This document shows positions 44,909-57,772 of a stretch of 64,000 nucleotides of DNA, one piece after another (position 1 is the stretch's first letter; each line of letters opens with the position of its first letter). Under the pieces are notes generated by a model. That model was not told where the DNA came from. It did no database searches and saw only the letters and a list, made by a program, of their open reading frames with translations. The stretch lies in NCBI RefSeq assembly GCF_003049665.1, contig NZ_PYWM01000020.1, positions 35,950-99,949 of the forward strand, given 5' to 3'. The position numbers and the translations under genes were made by a program. Origin of the DNA: Lysinibacillus mangiferihumi. Lineage in GTDB: Bacteria > Bacillota > Bacilli > Bacillales_A > Planococcaceae.

Positions 44909-45211
44909 CTATACGCCAATTCCTTCTAATTCGGCTGCTTGTTCTGACTCAGGCGTGTCGCTTGAGTTATGATAAGCGTTTAAAATAATCTCTTGAATTT
45001 TGTTACGTGTCGTTGAATTAATCGGATGCGCAATATCTCTAAATTCTCCATCCGGTGTACGTTTACTTGGCATAGCAACGAATAAGCCTGTATTGCCATC
45101 AATTACACGGATATCATGTACCACAAACTCATTGTCGAGTGTAATGGAAGCAATCGCACGCATGCGACCATCCGTTTGAACATGACGTAATCTCACATCA
45201 GTGACTTCCAT
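44909..45211 (-). CDS. spoVG: RNA/DNA-binding regulator SpoVG
   Basis: 100 residues, slightly longer at the C-terminus than the B. subtilis protein. [25 protein letters not shown] and the [21 protein letters not shown] block are diagnostic. Binds nucleic acids and affects septation and many regulators in Gram-positive bacteria. GAGAGGTGG precedes the ATG; a sigma-H-like promoter and AT-rich AbrB-type region lie upstream. Confidence 0.96.
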   Translation of the reverse strand: MEVTDVRLRHVQTDGRMRAIASITLDNEFVVHDIRVIDGNTGLFVAMPSKRTPDGEFRDIAHPINSTTRNKIQEIILNAYHNSSDTPESEQAAELEGIGV

Positions 45212-45254
45212 TTTCTCACCACCTCTCTTCTTAGATGCCTAAATGAAAATATTT

Positions 45255-45280
45255 ATATTCCTATTACCGAATATTTTCCT
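45255..45280 (-). promoter_or_regulatory. Sigma-H-type promoter of spoVG
   Basis: Minus strand AGGAAAA (45280-45274), 13 bases, GAATAT (45260-45255); resembles the sigma-H consensus AGGAWWT...GAAT and lies about 45 bases before the start, as in B. subtilis. Confidence 0.65.
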
Positions 45281-45360
45281 TTTCATAGTCTAACAAATTT
45301 TCTAAAAAATTTGAATACTTCATTTTTAATTCACTATAATATTTTCTCTAGTTCATCGTA

Positions 45361-45384
45361 AATTTGACAATAGTTTGTCAAATT
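45361..45384. promoter_or_regulatory. Perfect inverted repeat upstream of spoVG
   Basis: AATTTGACAA and TTGTCAAATT with a four-base centre TAGT. Ten-base perfect arms, no proper T-run, so an operator is more likely than a terminator. Confidence 0.45.
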
Positions 45385-45505
45385 TTTGGAAAACTAACGA
45401 ATCTTTTATGTTTTTCTGTAATCCAGTTATATTTTCTAAGTAAACAATTTTTAGATTTCTAAGATAAGTACTTAAAATGGCACTCGTAAGAAATTGTGAG
45501 TATTA

Positions 45506-45546
45506 GTAAAAAACCCTTTAAAAGAGTTATTGTTCTTCTAAAGGGT
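45506..45546 (-). terminator. Terminator of ridA
   Basis: Stem CCCTTTA-AAGA / CTCTT-TAAAGGG with TTTTTT on the minus strand. Confidence 0.8.
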
Positions 45547-45553
45547 GCTTATG

Positions 45554-45928
45554 TTATTTTACAACAGCTATTACTTCTATTTCGACTTTCACATCTTTTG
45601 GTAAACGAGCTACTTCCACTGCCGAACGAGCTGGCTTATGTTCGCCAAAGTGACTAGCGTAGACTTCGTTCATTGCCACAAAGTCATTCATATCCTTCAT
45701 AAAGACAGTAGTTTTTACTACATTGTCTAATGATGAACCAGCAGCCTCTAACACTGCCTTTAGATTAGCAAATACTTGGTGTGTTTGAGCGGCGATATCA
45801 CCCTCTACTAATTCCCCTGTTGCAGTAAGCGGAATTTGACCTGAACTATAAAACATCCCATTCACAATTATGCCTTGTGCATATGGTCCAATTGCTGCTG
45901 GTGCATTTGTTGTAGATACTACATTCAT
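45554..45928 (-). CDS. ridA: Enamine/imine deaminase RidA (YabJ)
   Basis: 124 residues, full length. The family signature [21 protein letters not shown] near the C-terminus and [11 protein letters not shown] near the N-terminus are conserved, with the active-site Arg in the former. Hydrolyses reactive enamine intermediates of PLP enzymes. Three bases separate it from purR, its operon partner. Confidence 0.95.
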   Translation of the reverse strand: MNVVSTTNAPAAIGPYAQGIIVNGMFYSSGQIPLTATGELVEGDIAAQTHQVFANLKAVLEAAGSSLDNVVKTTVFMKDMNDFVAMNEVYASHFGEHKPARSAVEVARLPKDVKVEIEVIAVVK

Positions 45929-45931
45929 TTG

Positions 45932-46759
45932 TCATTTCTCCCTTTTTGTAAAATAATTTCCTTCACTTAATGCAATCGTACGATCTTTTTCATTTACCTC
46001 ATGAAGCTTTACAAGTGAATAGTAATCATCTACTAAAGTTTCATCGGCATGCTCTGCTTCAACAAGAACCGCGATACCTGCTAGTTGACAGTCAAACTCT
46101 TCTAGTAGATTTTTCATACCGTTCATCGTACCTCCGACCTTCATAAAATCATCGGTAATCAGTACGCGCTGTCCACTCTTCATGCTTCTTTTTGATAATA
46201 CCATTGTCTGAATTCTACGAGAAGAACCAGATACGTAGTTTATGCTGACTGTAGAACCTTCTGTTACTTTGCTGTCTCTACGTACAACTACTACCGGTAC
46301 ATTTAAATGCCTTGCTATGGCATGGGCAATAGATATCCCCTTTGTTGCCACTGTCATAATGACATCAATTTGTTGGTCAGCAAAAGCAGATGCAAAGACC
46401 TTACCAACTCGATTAATTAAATCTGGATTGCCCAGTAAATCCGTCATAAATAAATAGCCACCAGGTAACAAACGATCAGAATGTTCAAGTTCTGCTTTTA
46501 AATCCTGAATAACTAAACGAACTTCCTCTTCGGACATTTTAGGAATATACTTCACACCACCTGCAGCCCCTGGCACTGTTGTCAATAACCCGATTCCTTT
46601 TTCTTCGAAAGTTTCTTTTACAATCGTTAAATCTTCGCTAATTGAAGACTTTGCTGATTGATATAATTCTGAAAAATAAGTTAGCGGGATCAGCTGATGT
46701 GGATGTTCTAGTAAATAGTACGTCATATCAACTAGTCGTTCACTACGCTTCCATTTCAT
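45932..46759 (-). CDS. purR: Purine operon repressor PurR
   Basis: 275 residues. N-terminal winged helix (1-74) and C-terminal phosphoribosyltransferase fold with the PRPP loop VLITDDFMKVGGTMNG, where PRPP binds as effector. Represses purine synthesis genes. Of the PRTase-based Bacillus type, unrelated to the E. coli LacI-type PurR. Confidence 0.96.
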   Translation of the reverse strand: MKWKRSERLVDMTYYLLEHPHQLIPLTYFSELYQSAKSSISEDLTIVKETFEEKGIGLLTTVPGAAGGVKYIPKMSEEEVRLVIQDLKAELEHSDRLLPGGYLFMTDLLGNPDLINRVGKVFASAFADQQIDVIMTVATKGISIAHAIARHLNVPVVVVRRDSKVTEGSTVSINYVSGSSRRIQTMVLSKRSMKSGQRVLITDDFMKVGGTMNGMKNLLEEFDCQLAGIAVLVEAEHADETLVDDYYSLVKLHEVNEKDRTIALSEGNYFTKREK

Positions 46760-46815
46760 GCGACCCTCTCCTAAACACGAATATTTATAGGTAAAATTAA
46801 CACAAATATGCGTTT

Positions 46816-47682
46816 TTAAGCAAGCGTATTTCGCTCCCCTAAAATGCGCACAGCATATACTTCTTCACAAAAGCCTCGTAAGCCATTGTAAATTCGACTT
46901 ACACGAGCCTCACTATCCACAAGGCCAAAGACCGTGGGACCGCTTCCGCTCATTAATGTCGCATCTGCTCCAAAACGTCTCATCTGCTCTTTTAACATAA
47001 TAACTTCTGGATGCAACTTAAATGTTACAGTTTCCAAAACATTTCCTAAAGATGCACATAATAGTTCATAATTATCCGTCTCAATCGCTTGAATCATTTG
47101 CTTTGTCTTTGGATGCTCAAGTCCTTCAACATTCAATCCGCCATATACTTCCGCTGTTGATACACCTATTTTAGGCTTGGCTAATACAACCCAACAGCTT
47201 GGCGGAGCAGGTAATTCTTGAATTTTTTCTCCACGTCCAGTTGCTAGCGCTGTACCTCCGTATACACAAAAAGATACATCAGAGCCGATTTTAGCACCAA
47301 GCTCTGCTAGCTCATCTATGGACAAGTTTAAATTCCAAAGTTCATTTAAGCCTTTTAGTGTCGCCGCTGCATCACTACTGCCTCCTGCAAGACCTGCAGC
47401 AATCGGTATTTCTTTTTCAATTGTAATGGATACACCTTGTCTAATGCCGTATGTATCTTTTATAAGACGCGCTGCTTGATAAGCAAAGTTGCGGTGATCA
47501 TTTGGTACGAAATTATCCGTTGAAATAATTTCGATAACTCCATCTTCTCGAGATTCTAAGCTAATACGATCTGCCAAATCGACAGTCGTCATGACCATCT
47601 CCACTTCGTGATAATTATCTGGTCGTTTATAAAGAACATCTAATGTTAAATTAATTTTTGCAGGCGCCTTTACATAAAGCAT
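46816..47682 (-). CDS. ispE: 4-diphosphocytidyl-2-C-methyl-D-erythritol kinase
   Basis: 288 residues from the ATG at 47682 (GGGAGG upstream). GHMP-kinase motif [17 protein letters not shown] and the C-terminal [13 protein letters not shown] are present. Fourth step of the MEP isoprenoid pathway. Confidence 0.95.
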   Translation of the reverse strand: MLYVKAPAKINLTLDVLYKRPDNYHEVEMVMTTVDLADRISLESREDGVIEIISTDNFVPNDHRNFAYQAARLIKDTYGIRQGVSITIEKEIPIAAGLAGGSSDAAATLKGLNELWNLNLSIDELAELGAKIGSDVSFCVYGGTALATGRGEKIQELPAPPSCWVVLAKPKIGVSTAEVYGGLNVEGLEHPKTKQMIQAIETDNYELLCASLGNVLETVTFKLHPEVIMLKEQMRRFGADATLMSGSGPTVFGLVDSEARVSRIYNGLRGFCEEVYAVRILGERNTLA

Positions 47683-47777
47683 CTTACTTCCTCCCTCATA
47701 ACTACACGCAGAAACAGCCATTCATTTTTCGCGCAAGATAATTCATTTTATTTTACCATAATGAGAAAGCAAACTGA

Positions 47778-47804
47778 AAAAAGAACCGTTTTATAACGGT
47801 TCTC
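47778..47804 (-). terminator. Terminator of sspF
   Basis: Stem AGAACCGTT / AACGGTTCT with TTTTTTC on the minus strand. Confidence 0.85.
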
Positions 47805-47893
47805 TCTCGTCAGTTGTTTTGTTGTGTTCAGCATAGGAAAACCTAGCTAAATGAAGTAAATAAATGTAAGTAACCTATTTTAGGCAAAGTAGA

Positions 47894-48073
47894 CTACTTA
47901 CGCTCTTGTTCACTGCTTGCTCTTTCTGCCATCTCAATGGCACGTTTCACCATATTACCAGCATCTCGAGCTTTAATGCCGCCCCAACCTTCTTTTTGCA
48001 CAACATCATAAAATCCAAGTTCTTTGGCGATCTCTTCTTTTAAACGAGGTGACATGATACCTTTTCTAGGCAT
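47894..48073 (-). CDS. sspF: Small acid-soluble spore protein, alpha/beta-type-like
   Basis: 59 residues from the ATG at 48073 (AAGGAGG upstream). Sequence [44 protein letters not shown] is the alpha/beta SASP-like fold including the GWGGI segment. Binds forespore DNA. A sigma-G-type promoter lies upstream. Confidence 0.93.
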   Translation of the reverse strand: MPRKGIMSPRLKEEIAKELGFYDVVQKEGWGGIKARDAGNMVKRAIEMAERASSEQERK

Positions 48074-48104
48074 ATAAACTCCTCCTTGTAACAACTGACG
48101 ACAT

Positions 48105-48135
48105 TAGTATGTCCGATAAAACGAAAAGCACTCAT
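48105..48135 (-). promoter_or_regulatory. Sigma-G-type promoter of sspF
   Basis: Minus strand CATACTA (48111-48105) is a perfect -10; the -35 ATGAGT (48135-48130), 18 bases upstream, is weaker and lies inside the veg terminator stem. Confidence 0.6.
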
Positions 48136-48161
48136 GTAGTTTTTGACATACATGAGTGCTC
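48127..48161 (-). terminator. Terminator of veg
   Basis: Stem AGCACTCATGTA / TACATGAGTGCT followed on the minus strand by TTTTCGTTTT. Confidence 0.8.
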
Positions 48162-48187
48162 CAAAATATAGAAATAAGTACTAGAAA

Positions 48188-48448
48188 CTATTTCGCGACA
48201 GCAGCCTTTGCTTCGTCCAAAAATGTAATCTCTACTGCCTCAGTTAAAATATCTGTGTAGCTATACGATACGCGCTTGCACGTATTGTCTTCTTGATCAA
48301 GCTCAACTACAAAAATTGCACGATATGTTTCACGCAATATTCCTGCACACTCGATCGTTTTCTTGCGACCACCGTTTGCTTTTAACTGCAAACGTTTACC
48401 CAAATGACAATCCAACGACTTTTTAATGTCCGCTAAAGTTTTTGGCAT
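48188..48448 (-). CDS. veg: Veg protein
   Basis: 86 residues. [30 protein letters not shown] and the [22 protein letters not shown] block are the Veg family signature. In B. subtilis it is strongly expressed and promotes biofilm formation via SinR. One of the strongest sigma-A promoters known in B. subtilis drives it; the same promoter is seen here. Confidence 0.95.
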   Translation of the reverse strand: MPKTLADIKKSLDCHLGKRLQLKANGGRKKTIECAGILRETYRAIFVVELDQEDNTCKRVSYSYTDILTEAVEITFLDEAKAAVAK

Positions 48449-48473
48449 TTTCGCTTACACCTCACTAATACCT

Positions 48474-48502
48474 AGTATAAGTGATACGCCCAAAAATGTC
48501 AA
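48474..48502 (-). promoter_or_regulatory. Strong sigma-A promoter of veg
   Basis: Minus strand TTGACA (48502-48497), 17-base spacer, TATACT (48479-48474): near-perfect match. Confidence 0.9.
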
Positions 48503-48604
48503 CAAAATATAATATTTTATCAGCCCTTCATAAATGTTGTCAACTTATTTTTTTTGAAAAAATACGTTTTTTTTTCATATCACATGAAAATGTAACAAAA
48601 TTTT

Positions 48605-50045
<1,441 letters not shown>

Positions 50046-50137
50046 AAAGGCTCCTCTTTTCTACCTTATCTTCAGACCATTTTACAACTGCCCTGTGTGA
50101 TTGTACAGAAATACAAAGCTAGTCGGTTCTATACGTG

Positions 50138-50172
50138 AAAAAAGCTTTCCCGCCAGTCAATACAGGAAAGCC
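50138..50172 (-). terminator. Terminator of yabE
   Basis: Stem GCTTTCC / GGAAAGC with a loop of about 14 bases and TTTTTTC on the minus strand. Confidence 0.7.
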
Positions 50173-50213
50173 AATGCTTAGTGAAAAACATTTTGTTATA
50201 TTTTACAATTTTT

Positions 50214-51425
50214 TTAATTTAATACTTTAATACGCACTTTCTTACGTCCCCAGTTGCGGGCTTGAGCATCTGTTTGTACAAGTATATCGATCTTATTACC
50301 CTTAATTGAACCACCAGTATCCCCAGCAACAGCTGTTCCATAACCTTCAACCCATACCTTTGAGCCAAGTTTAATAACGGATGGATCTACTGCGATTACC
50401 TTTAAGCCAGAACCTGAACGCAAGTTAATGCCAGTAGCTGATGTACCTGAACAGCCTTTACAATACGGTGTATAAGCTGTTGCCGTTACATAAAATTCTT
50501 TCCCACTAGCAGGCTCCGCTGAACCACGAGACACAGTTGTTGCGCTAGCTACTAATTTTTTTGCACCAACAGCAACCACTTGTTTCTTTGGCTCTTTTAT
50601 GACGTTTTCAGATTGTAAATTTTTTGCCACAATTTTGCCGTTTTCTTTCACGACTTCATACGTTCGAGAAACTGTACCCTTCTCGCCCGTCGTGACAACT
50701 TTTTCTTTTCCTTTAAGCAAAGTAGCATCTTGCTTCTTTTCAATTGCGAAATCAATAGAGTCTTCCACTACATCGATAACCTTTTCTACGCGAACTACTG
50801 CGATTTTACTCTCTGGAGTGATAACGTCCTCCAGGTTATTCTCGACACGATCGAATTCATTAAGTTGAATTCCTTGTTGTTTTAAAAAGTTAGCGACCGT
50901 AGTCGAAGTGGACCAAACTTGTCTGTTTTCTAAACCATCGACAAGCGTTACCTGAAACGCTTTTTGAATATCGATTTTGTTATCTGCTCCTACTTCTGTA
51001 TCCAAACCTTGCGCTAATGAATCATGTTCTGATACTTCGATATTTGCTTCCTTCAAAATGTCTTTCACTAGTTTTTCAGTTGTCCAAACTTTTGACTGAT
51101 TTCCATCAACTGAAATTGTTACTTCTTTTGCCTGTTCCCAAGTAATTGCTAAACCATTAACAATTTTGGCATTCAGAGAGGGTGATATTTTGTCATGCGC
51201 TGCTACGTCTATATTTTGATTTTGTAATAGTTCTTCTACAGTTTTAGCATGTGTTGATACTTCAATTGCTTCTCCGTTAGCGTTAAGCGTTACGGATTTT
51301 TTAGTACCTTGATAAAGTACGAATGAAATTACTGACACAAACAGGACAAGTGAAACAATTCTTATCACTGTTTGCTTACTCCTCAATGATCCTAAGAACA
51401 AGTTTTTCATGGAATTATTTGACAT
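50214..51425 (-). CDS. yabE: Cell-wall-binding resuscitation-promoting-factor-like protein YabE
   Basis: 403 residues. N-terminal membrane anchor (about 19-39), three DUF348 ubiquitin-like repeats (starting VTLNANGEAIEVST, VTISVDGNQSKVW, VTLVDGLENRQVW), a G5 domain, and a C-terminal 3D domain with VWVEGYGTAVAGDTGGSIKGNKID carrying the Asp residues. Likely a muralytic autolysin acting on the wall. Same place as yabE in B. subtilis. Confidence 0.93.
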   Translation of the reverse strand: MSNNSMKNLFLGSLRSKQTVIRIVSLVLFVSVISFVLYQGTKKSVTLNANGEAIEVSTHAKTVEELLQNQNIDVAAHDKISPSLNAKIVNGLAITWEQAKEVTISVDGNQSKVWTTEKLVKDILKEANIEVSEHDSLAQGLDTEVGADNKIDIQKAFQVTLVDGLENRQVWSTSTTVANFLKQQGIQLNEFDRVENNLEDVITPESKIAVVRVEKVIDVVEDSIDFAIEKKQDATLLKGKEKVVTTGEKGTVSRTYEVVKENGKIVAKNLQSENVIKEPKKQVVAVGAKKLVASATTVSRGSAEPASGKEFYVTATAYTPYCKGCSGTSATGINLRSGSGLKVIAVDPSVIKLGSKVWVEGYGTAVAGDTGGSIKGNKIDILVQTDAQARNWGRKKVRIKVLN

Positions 51426-51560
51426 GAAAAAACGCCTCCTTAATACAAAGTTGGATTATACGGACTAGATTTAGCACTGTCAACCCGAATGTATTTCAAA
51501 AAAATTTGACCATGCTATTTTAGCCAACCGCAAACACAGTATTGGAGGCACTTTAGCTAG

Positions 51561-52337
51561 TTAAACGTCAATCCTAAAAAATTTTTTTGCATTGGCAGTC
51601 GTTACATTGGCAACTTCCTCAATTGGTATTTCTTTTAAACGTGCAATTTCTTCTGCAACTAATGGCACCAATGCTGGTTCATTACGTTTACCACGATAAG
51701 GATGTGGAGCTAGATATGGCGCGTCTGTTTCGATCATCAAGTGCTCTAAAGGTATCTCTGTTGCTACTTCTTTCGGCATGCGAGCATTTTTAAAAGTCAC
51801 CGGTCCGCCAAGACTAATCATAAAATTCATTGCGATGCATTGACGTGCTGTTTCTACACTTCCGCTATAGCAATGCATAACGCCTCCAACAGAAGCAGCA
51901 TTCTCTTCACGTAAAATATCCACAACATCTGCTGTCGCATCTCGATTATGAATGATGATTGGTAAATTTACTTTTTGCGCTAAATGAATTTGCTTGCGAA
52001 AAAGAGCTTGCTGAACATCCTTTGGTGATTTATCCCAGTAATAATCTAAACCTGTTTCACCAATTCCAACGACTTTAGGATGTGCCGCCAATTCCTCAAT
52101 CCATTTTAAATCTTCTTCAGTGCAATCAATAGCATCTACTGGATGCCAACCAATCACACCATAAATAAAATCGTATTGTTCTACTAATTCCATTGTTTTT
52201 TCAATCGTTTTACGATCAAAACCTACAACTACCATGGTTTCAACCTTTGCTTCAAGAGCTCGATCTATGACTTCTTGTAAGTCTTCTTGATATTGCTCTG
52301 CATTCAAATGTACATGTGTATCGATAAACATTGTCAT
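51561..52337 (-). CDS. tatD: TatD-family metal-dependent DNase
   Basis: 258 residues. DTHVHLN (metal-binding His pair), GETGLDYYW, HNRDA, HCYSG and IETDAPYLAP motifs in order. Amidohydrolase-like TIM barrel, 3'-5' exonuclease activity in homologues; ortholog of YabD. Confidence 0.95.
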   Translation of the reverse strand: MTMFIDTHVHLNAEQYQEDLQEVIDRALEAKVETMVVVGFDRKTIEKTMELVEQYDFIYGVIGWHPVDAIDCTEEDLKWIEELAAHPKVVGIGETGLDYYWDKSPKDVQQALFRKQIHLAQKVNLPIIIHNRDATADVVDILREENAASVGGVMHCYSGSVETARQCIAMNFMISLGGPVTFKNARMPKEVATEIPLEHLMIETDAPYLAPHPYRGKRNEPALVPLVAEEIARLKEIPIEEVANVTTANAKKFFRIDV

Positions 52338-52539
52338 TCCCCTAACCTTGATTTTATTAAAGATTATTATTTCATATTTTTCATCTGCATTACAATTTTG
52401 TTACAAACAAATTAGTATTGTGACAATACACTTATATATATTCGGCAAAACTATTACCATGTACCTAAAATTCGCCAATTTACGCGTTGCATAAGTTATA
52501 GTAAAATAACTTTCAGCCAAATAATAGTCCAAATTTAGA

Positions 52540-52574
52540 ATGGCCTGATGAATATTTTCTACTCAACAGGCCAT
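52540..52574 (-). terminator. Possible weak terminator after metG
   Basis: ATGGCCTG and CAGGCCAT arms pair across about 20 bases; the following tract on the minus strand is only modestly T-rich. Confidence 0.4.
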
Positions 52575-52584
52575 ACTGCATTTT

Positions 52585-54594
<2,010 letters not shown>

Positions 54595-54802
54595 CTATTC
54601 TATCGAAGTACGAAATTCGTTTCAATGAAAGTTTATCGAATGCGAAAAATGTCGAATATTATATTAATCCATTTAATGTCTTTTATAAGAAGCTTTTTTA
54701 CTATAAAATAAAATCTATAATAAAAACCTTTTAAAAACGTAGAAATAACAGTTTTCTCCTCAAAAATTTTTACAAATAAGAAATAATTACTGTATTAATT
54801 AA

Positions 54803-54831
54803 TTGACGTTTATGGCATTACTTGGTATGAT
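54803..54831 (+). promoter_or_regulatory. Sigma-A promoter of abrB
   Basis: TTGACG (54803-54808), exact 17-base spacer, TATGAT (54826-54831). Confidence 0.85.
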
Positions 54832-54852
54832 AACTATCAGACAAGGAAATTA

Positions 54853-54869
54853 TGTCGAAATTTGACGAA
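54853..54869 (+). promoter_or_regulatory. Tandem Spo0A boxes at abrB
   Basis: TGTCGAA (54853-54859) and TGACGAA (54863-54869), ten bases apart, just downstream of the expected start site. The same arrangement lets Spo0A-P repress abrB in B. subtilis. Confidence 0.85.
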
Positions 54870-54908
54870 ACACAAATATAACTTTCACTTATAGGAGGAA
54901 AAATAATT

Positions 54909-55187
54909 ATGAAATCAACAGGTATTGTTCGTAAAGTCGATGAATTAGGTCGTGTGGTAATTCCAATCGAACTTCGTCGTACATTAGGTATCGCTGAAAA
55001 GGACGCTTTAGAAATCTACGTAGATGATGATAAAATCATCCTAAAAAAATATATGCCTAACATGACTTGTGCTGTTACTGGTGAAGTTTCTGATGATAAC
55101 TTCCGTCTAGTTGGAGGCAAATTAATTTTAAGCCCTGAAGGCGCAGAAATGCTGATGAAAGAAATCCAATCTAGCTTAAAAAAATAA
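54909..55187 (+). CDS. abrB: Transition-state regulator AbrB
   Basis: 92 residues; GGAGG upstream. N-terminal STGIVRKVDELGRVVIPIELRRTLGI is the AbrB swapped-hairpin DNA-binding domain; the C-terminal multimerisation part follows. Represses stationary-phase genes during growth. It is transcribed opposite to its neighbours, as in B. subtilis. Confidence 0.96.
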   Translation: MKSTGIVRKVDELGRVVIPIELRRTLGIAEKDALEIYVDDDKIILKKYMPNMTCAVTGEVSDDNFRLVGGKLILSPEGAEMLMKEIQSSLKK

Positions 55188-55198
55188 ACCCTTTCCTG

Positions 55199-55234
55199 CA
55201 CCTAAATCGACAACAGCGGTTTAGGTGTTTTTAT
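55199..55234 (+). terminator. Terminator of abrB
   Basis: Stem CACCTAAA / TTTAGGTG with TTTTT on the plus strand, just after the stop. Confidence 0.85.
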
Positions 55235-55420
55235 TATTTAATAAAAATTTCTTTTTATAATGGTAAAGTATTATATATACTTCCCATATAATGTCCATGT
55301 CAGACCTCTTTTATTAAGATTACTCGCTTTTACAATTATTATCAATTTAAACATTTGTATTTTAATAAGGATAATCATTCTCAATCGTAATAATTTGGTA
55401 AATATTGTTTATTGCAAATA

Positions 55421-55451
55421 AAAAAGATTGCCTCCATGGAGACAACCTTTT
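55421..55451 (-). terminator. Terminator of rsmI
   Basis: Imperfect stem around CTCCATGGAG, ending in TTTTTT on the minus strand. Confidence 0.7.
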
Positions 55452-55456
55452 AATAC

Positions 55457-56332
55457 TCACTCACTATGGTATTCGTTATAAATATCACGCTTCGCTACTT
55501 GGCGCAGTTTCGCTACTTCTTTTATTGCTTCCTTAGAAGTAACGCCTGATTCGGCAATAATATAATCGACATGTTCCACAACATTCATGGCAATCCAATA
55601 TACATCTTCTTGCTTATCTTCTTCTGCATGTTGATTTCCTTCTAAAACAATACAAAACTCTCCTCGAATTTCTTCGGTTTGAGACCATTCCACCGCTTCT
55701 GTTACAGTACCACGAAGAAACTCCTCGAATTTTTTTGTCAGTTCACGCGCCAGCACAATACGGCGATTACCAAGAATTAATTCCATATCCTTTAGTGTTT
55801 CTTTTAAACGATGGGGAGCCTCGTAAAATAAGATGGTTTCTTGTCTTTTTTTTAATTGCTCTAATTGTTGTCGTCTCTCTTTTTTTCCACGATTTAAAAA
55901 CCCGTAAAAGAAAAAGGGTTGTGGTGTTAAACCAGAAGCAATTAAAGCAGAAATTGCGGCATTCGCACCTGGTATTGGTACTACAGCTATTCCTTCGGCA
56001 ATTGCCTTACTAACAATATCTGCCCCTGGGTCCGAAATACAAGGTAAACCAGCATCACTTACTAATGCCACCGTCTTTCCTTGACGTAAAAAGCTTAGTA
56101 GCTTCTCTCCCCCGGCATCAATATTATGTTCGTGATAACTTACAAGTGGTGTTTCAATGTCAAAATAGTTGCAAAGCTTCTTTGTATTCCGTGTATCTTC
56201 AGCAGCTATCACATCCGCTTCCTTTAAAATACGTAGTGCACGTACACTCATATCCTCTAAATTGCCAATGGGTGTTGCTACAAGATATAAATGTCCTTGA
56301 TGATCGTGCATCGTACTTTTTTGTGATTTCAC
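55457..56332 (-). CDS. rsmI: 16S rRNA 2'-O-ribose cytidine-1402 methyltransferase
   Basis: 291 residues from a GTG that overlaps the yazA stop (GTGA). [30 protein letters not shown] and the FYEAPHRL block are the tetrapyrrole-methylase-like signature of RsmI. Modifies C1402 in the decoding centre. Called yabC or yraL-type in older annotations. Confidence 0.95.
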   Translation of the reverse strand: MKSQKSTMHDHQGHLYLVATPIGNLEDMSVRALRILKEADVIAAEDTRNTKKLCNYFDIETPLVSYHEHNIDAGGEKLLSFLRQGKTVALVSDAGLPCISDPGADIVSKAIAEGIAVVPIPGANAAISALIASGLTPQPFFFYGFLNRGKKERRQQLEQLKKRQETILFYEAPHRLKETLKDMELILGNRRIVLARELTKKFEEFLRGTVTEAVEWSQTEEIRGEFCIVLEGNQHAEEDKQEDVYWIAMNVVEHVDYIIAESGVTSKEAIKEVAKLRQVAKRDIYNEYHSE

Positions 56333-56592
56333 GATTTATCCCTCCCTATATAGTTCGTTTTTTGCGCCCGTGTTAACTGCTTAAAAGCATATTCTGCCCG
56401 CATCGCTTCTTGTTTTGTGTCGAAAGCTTCGACATAAATACATTCAACTGGTCCTCTAGCCCGTGTATATTTGGCACCTTTCCCTGCATTATGTGCGGCA
56501 ACACGCTTTTCTACATTATTTGTATAACCTGCGTAATAAGTCTTGTCCGCACATTCTAACACATAGAAGAAATGACTATTCGTTTTGTCCAT
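56329..56592 (-). CDS. yazA: GIY-YIG nuclease-domain protein YazA
   Basis: 87 residues, a lone GIY-YIG domain ([18 protein letters not shown], then [12 protein letters not shown] with the conserved Arg). Belongs to the UPF0213 family found beside rsmI and trmN6; biological substrate unknown. Overlaps both neighbours. Confidence 0.92.
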   Translation of the reverse strand: MDKTNSHFFYVLECADKTYYAGYTNNVEKRVAAHNAGKGAKYTRARGPVECIYVEAFDTKQEAMRAEYAFKQLTRAQKTNYIGRDKS

Positions 56593-57325
56593 AAAGCATT
56601 GCTCTCACTTCAGCTGTATATTCATTATTTGAATCATAGACATACAGTGGGGGTAATATTTTCAAATCTGGTTTACCATCCTTTATTGCTTCTATTAATA
56701 AAGTATTGGCTTCCTTCCCTACTTTCGGATAAATCAGTTGCATTCGTTTTGGTTCTAATCGATTTGCTCGCATAGCTGTGACAATATCCAATAAGCGACC
56801 AGGGCGATGTACAAATGCTGCTTTTCCACCTTGTTTTAATAATCTACTTGCCGATTGCACCGCTTCATCGAGTGTTAAATGTAACTCATGTCGTGCTATC
56901 GCGTAATGTTCAGATAAATTTTTATCACTTGCTTCATGCGCTAAAAAATATGGCGGATTACAAGTCACTACATCATATTTTTCTATTCCTAATTGAGATG
57001 GAATTTCCTTTACATCACCAAGTACCATATTGATTTGTTGCGCTAAGTTATTATACCGAATACTTCGCTCTGCCATATCAAATAAACGAGGCTGTAATTC
57101 TACACCCGTAATATGCCCTTTCGTTCTAGCACTTAAAAATAACGGAATAACCCCATTGCCTGAGCATAAATCAACTATTTCCCCTTTATGATAAGGTACA
57201 TTGACAAATTTCGAAAGTAACACTGCATCCAATGAGAAAGAAAAGACAGATGGGCTTTGAATAATACGTAAATTCTCTGCCAACAAATAATCTAACCTTT
57301 CATCATCCTTCAACCAATTTTCCAT
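56576..57325 (-). CDS. trmN6: tRNA1(Val) (adenine-N6)-methyltransferase-like protein
   Basis: 249 residues from the ATG at 57325 (AGGAGG upstream). SAM motif [14 protein letters not shown] and catalytic motif VTCNPPYF fit the TrmN6/YfiC family (YabB of B. subtilis). Expected to methylate A37 of a tRNA; B. subtilis TrmN6 activity is consistent with this. Confidence 0.9.
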   Translation of the reverse strand: MENWLKDDERLDYLLAENLRIIQSPSVFSFSLDAVLLSKFVNVPYHKGEIVDLCSGNGVIPLFLSARTKGHITGVELQPRLFDMAERSIRYNNLAQQINMVLGDVKEIPSQLGIEKYDVVTCNPPYFLAHEASDKNLSEHYAIARHELHLTLDEAVQSASRLLKQGGKAAFVHRPGRLLDIVTAMRANRLEPKRMQLIYPKVGKEANTLLIEAIKDGKPDLKILPPLYVYDSNNEYTAEVRAMLYGQNE

Positions 57326-57349
57326 GAGCCTTCCTCCTACTATACAAAA

Positions 57350-57388
57350 CAAAAGACTGATACCACCGAAGCGGGAATCAGTCTTCTA
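57350..57388 (-). terminator. Terminator of yabA
   Basis: Stem AAGACTGAT-CC-GC / GT-G-ATCAGTCTT with TTTTGTTTTG on the minus strand. Confidence 0.8.
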
Positions 57389-57754
57389 TTACACATTTTG
57401 CTTATTTAAAAATGATAGACAAAACAGACAATCTTCACCTTTACGTGAACTTCCAAAATGAACATGACAAACGTGGAAGCCCTCTTGGTATAGACGTGCT
57501 AAGTTATCATATCCCTCGCCAATATCTAATGGATTCTCTTTCTTCTCATCTGTAGCCTGTACGGTGTTCTCTTTAGAAAGTAGTTCTTCTAGACGTGTAC
57601 GAAGGTGATGATTTTCTGTTTCGAGTGCCTTATGTTCTTCCATCATTAACGCTACAAATTGCTTCAATGCACCAAATTGCGCCTGCATTGCTTCGAGCTG
57701 TTGTTCGAACTCCATAACGGTATCTAAGAAATTACGGTCCTTCACCCAAGCCAC
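57389..57754 (-). CDS. yabA: Replication initiation control protein YabA
   Basis: 121 residues. N-terminal coiled coil (about 5-60), flexible linker, C-terminal zinc module with CHVHFG and CLFCLSFL. Binds DnaA and DnaN to limit re-initiation in Bacillus. Lies between ricT and trmN6 as expected. Confidence 0.93.
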   Translation of the reverse strand: MAWVKDRNFLDTVMEFEQQLEAMQAQFGALKQFVALMMEEHKALETENHHLRTRLEELLSKENTVQATDEKKENPLDIGEGYDNLARLYQEGFHVCHVHFGSSRKGEDCLFCLSFLNKQNV

Positions 57755-57772
57755 CTCGTTAAATTCTCTATC

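Larger units (their letters stand above)
45212..45553. other. Regulatory gap upstream of spoVG
   Basis: Very AT-rich, with a sigma-H-type promoter, a perfect 10-bp inverted repeat at 45361-45384, and the ridA terminator. No gene seen. Confidence 0.6.
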
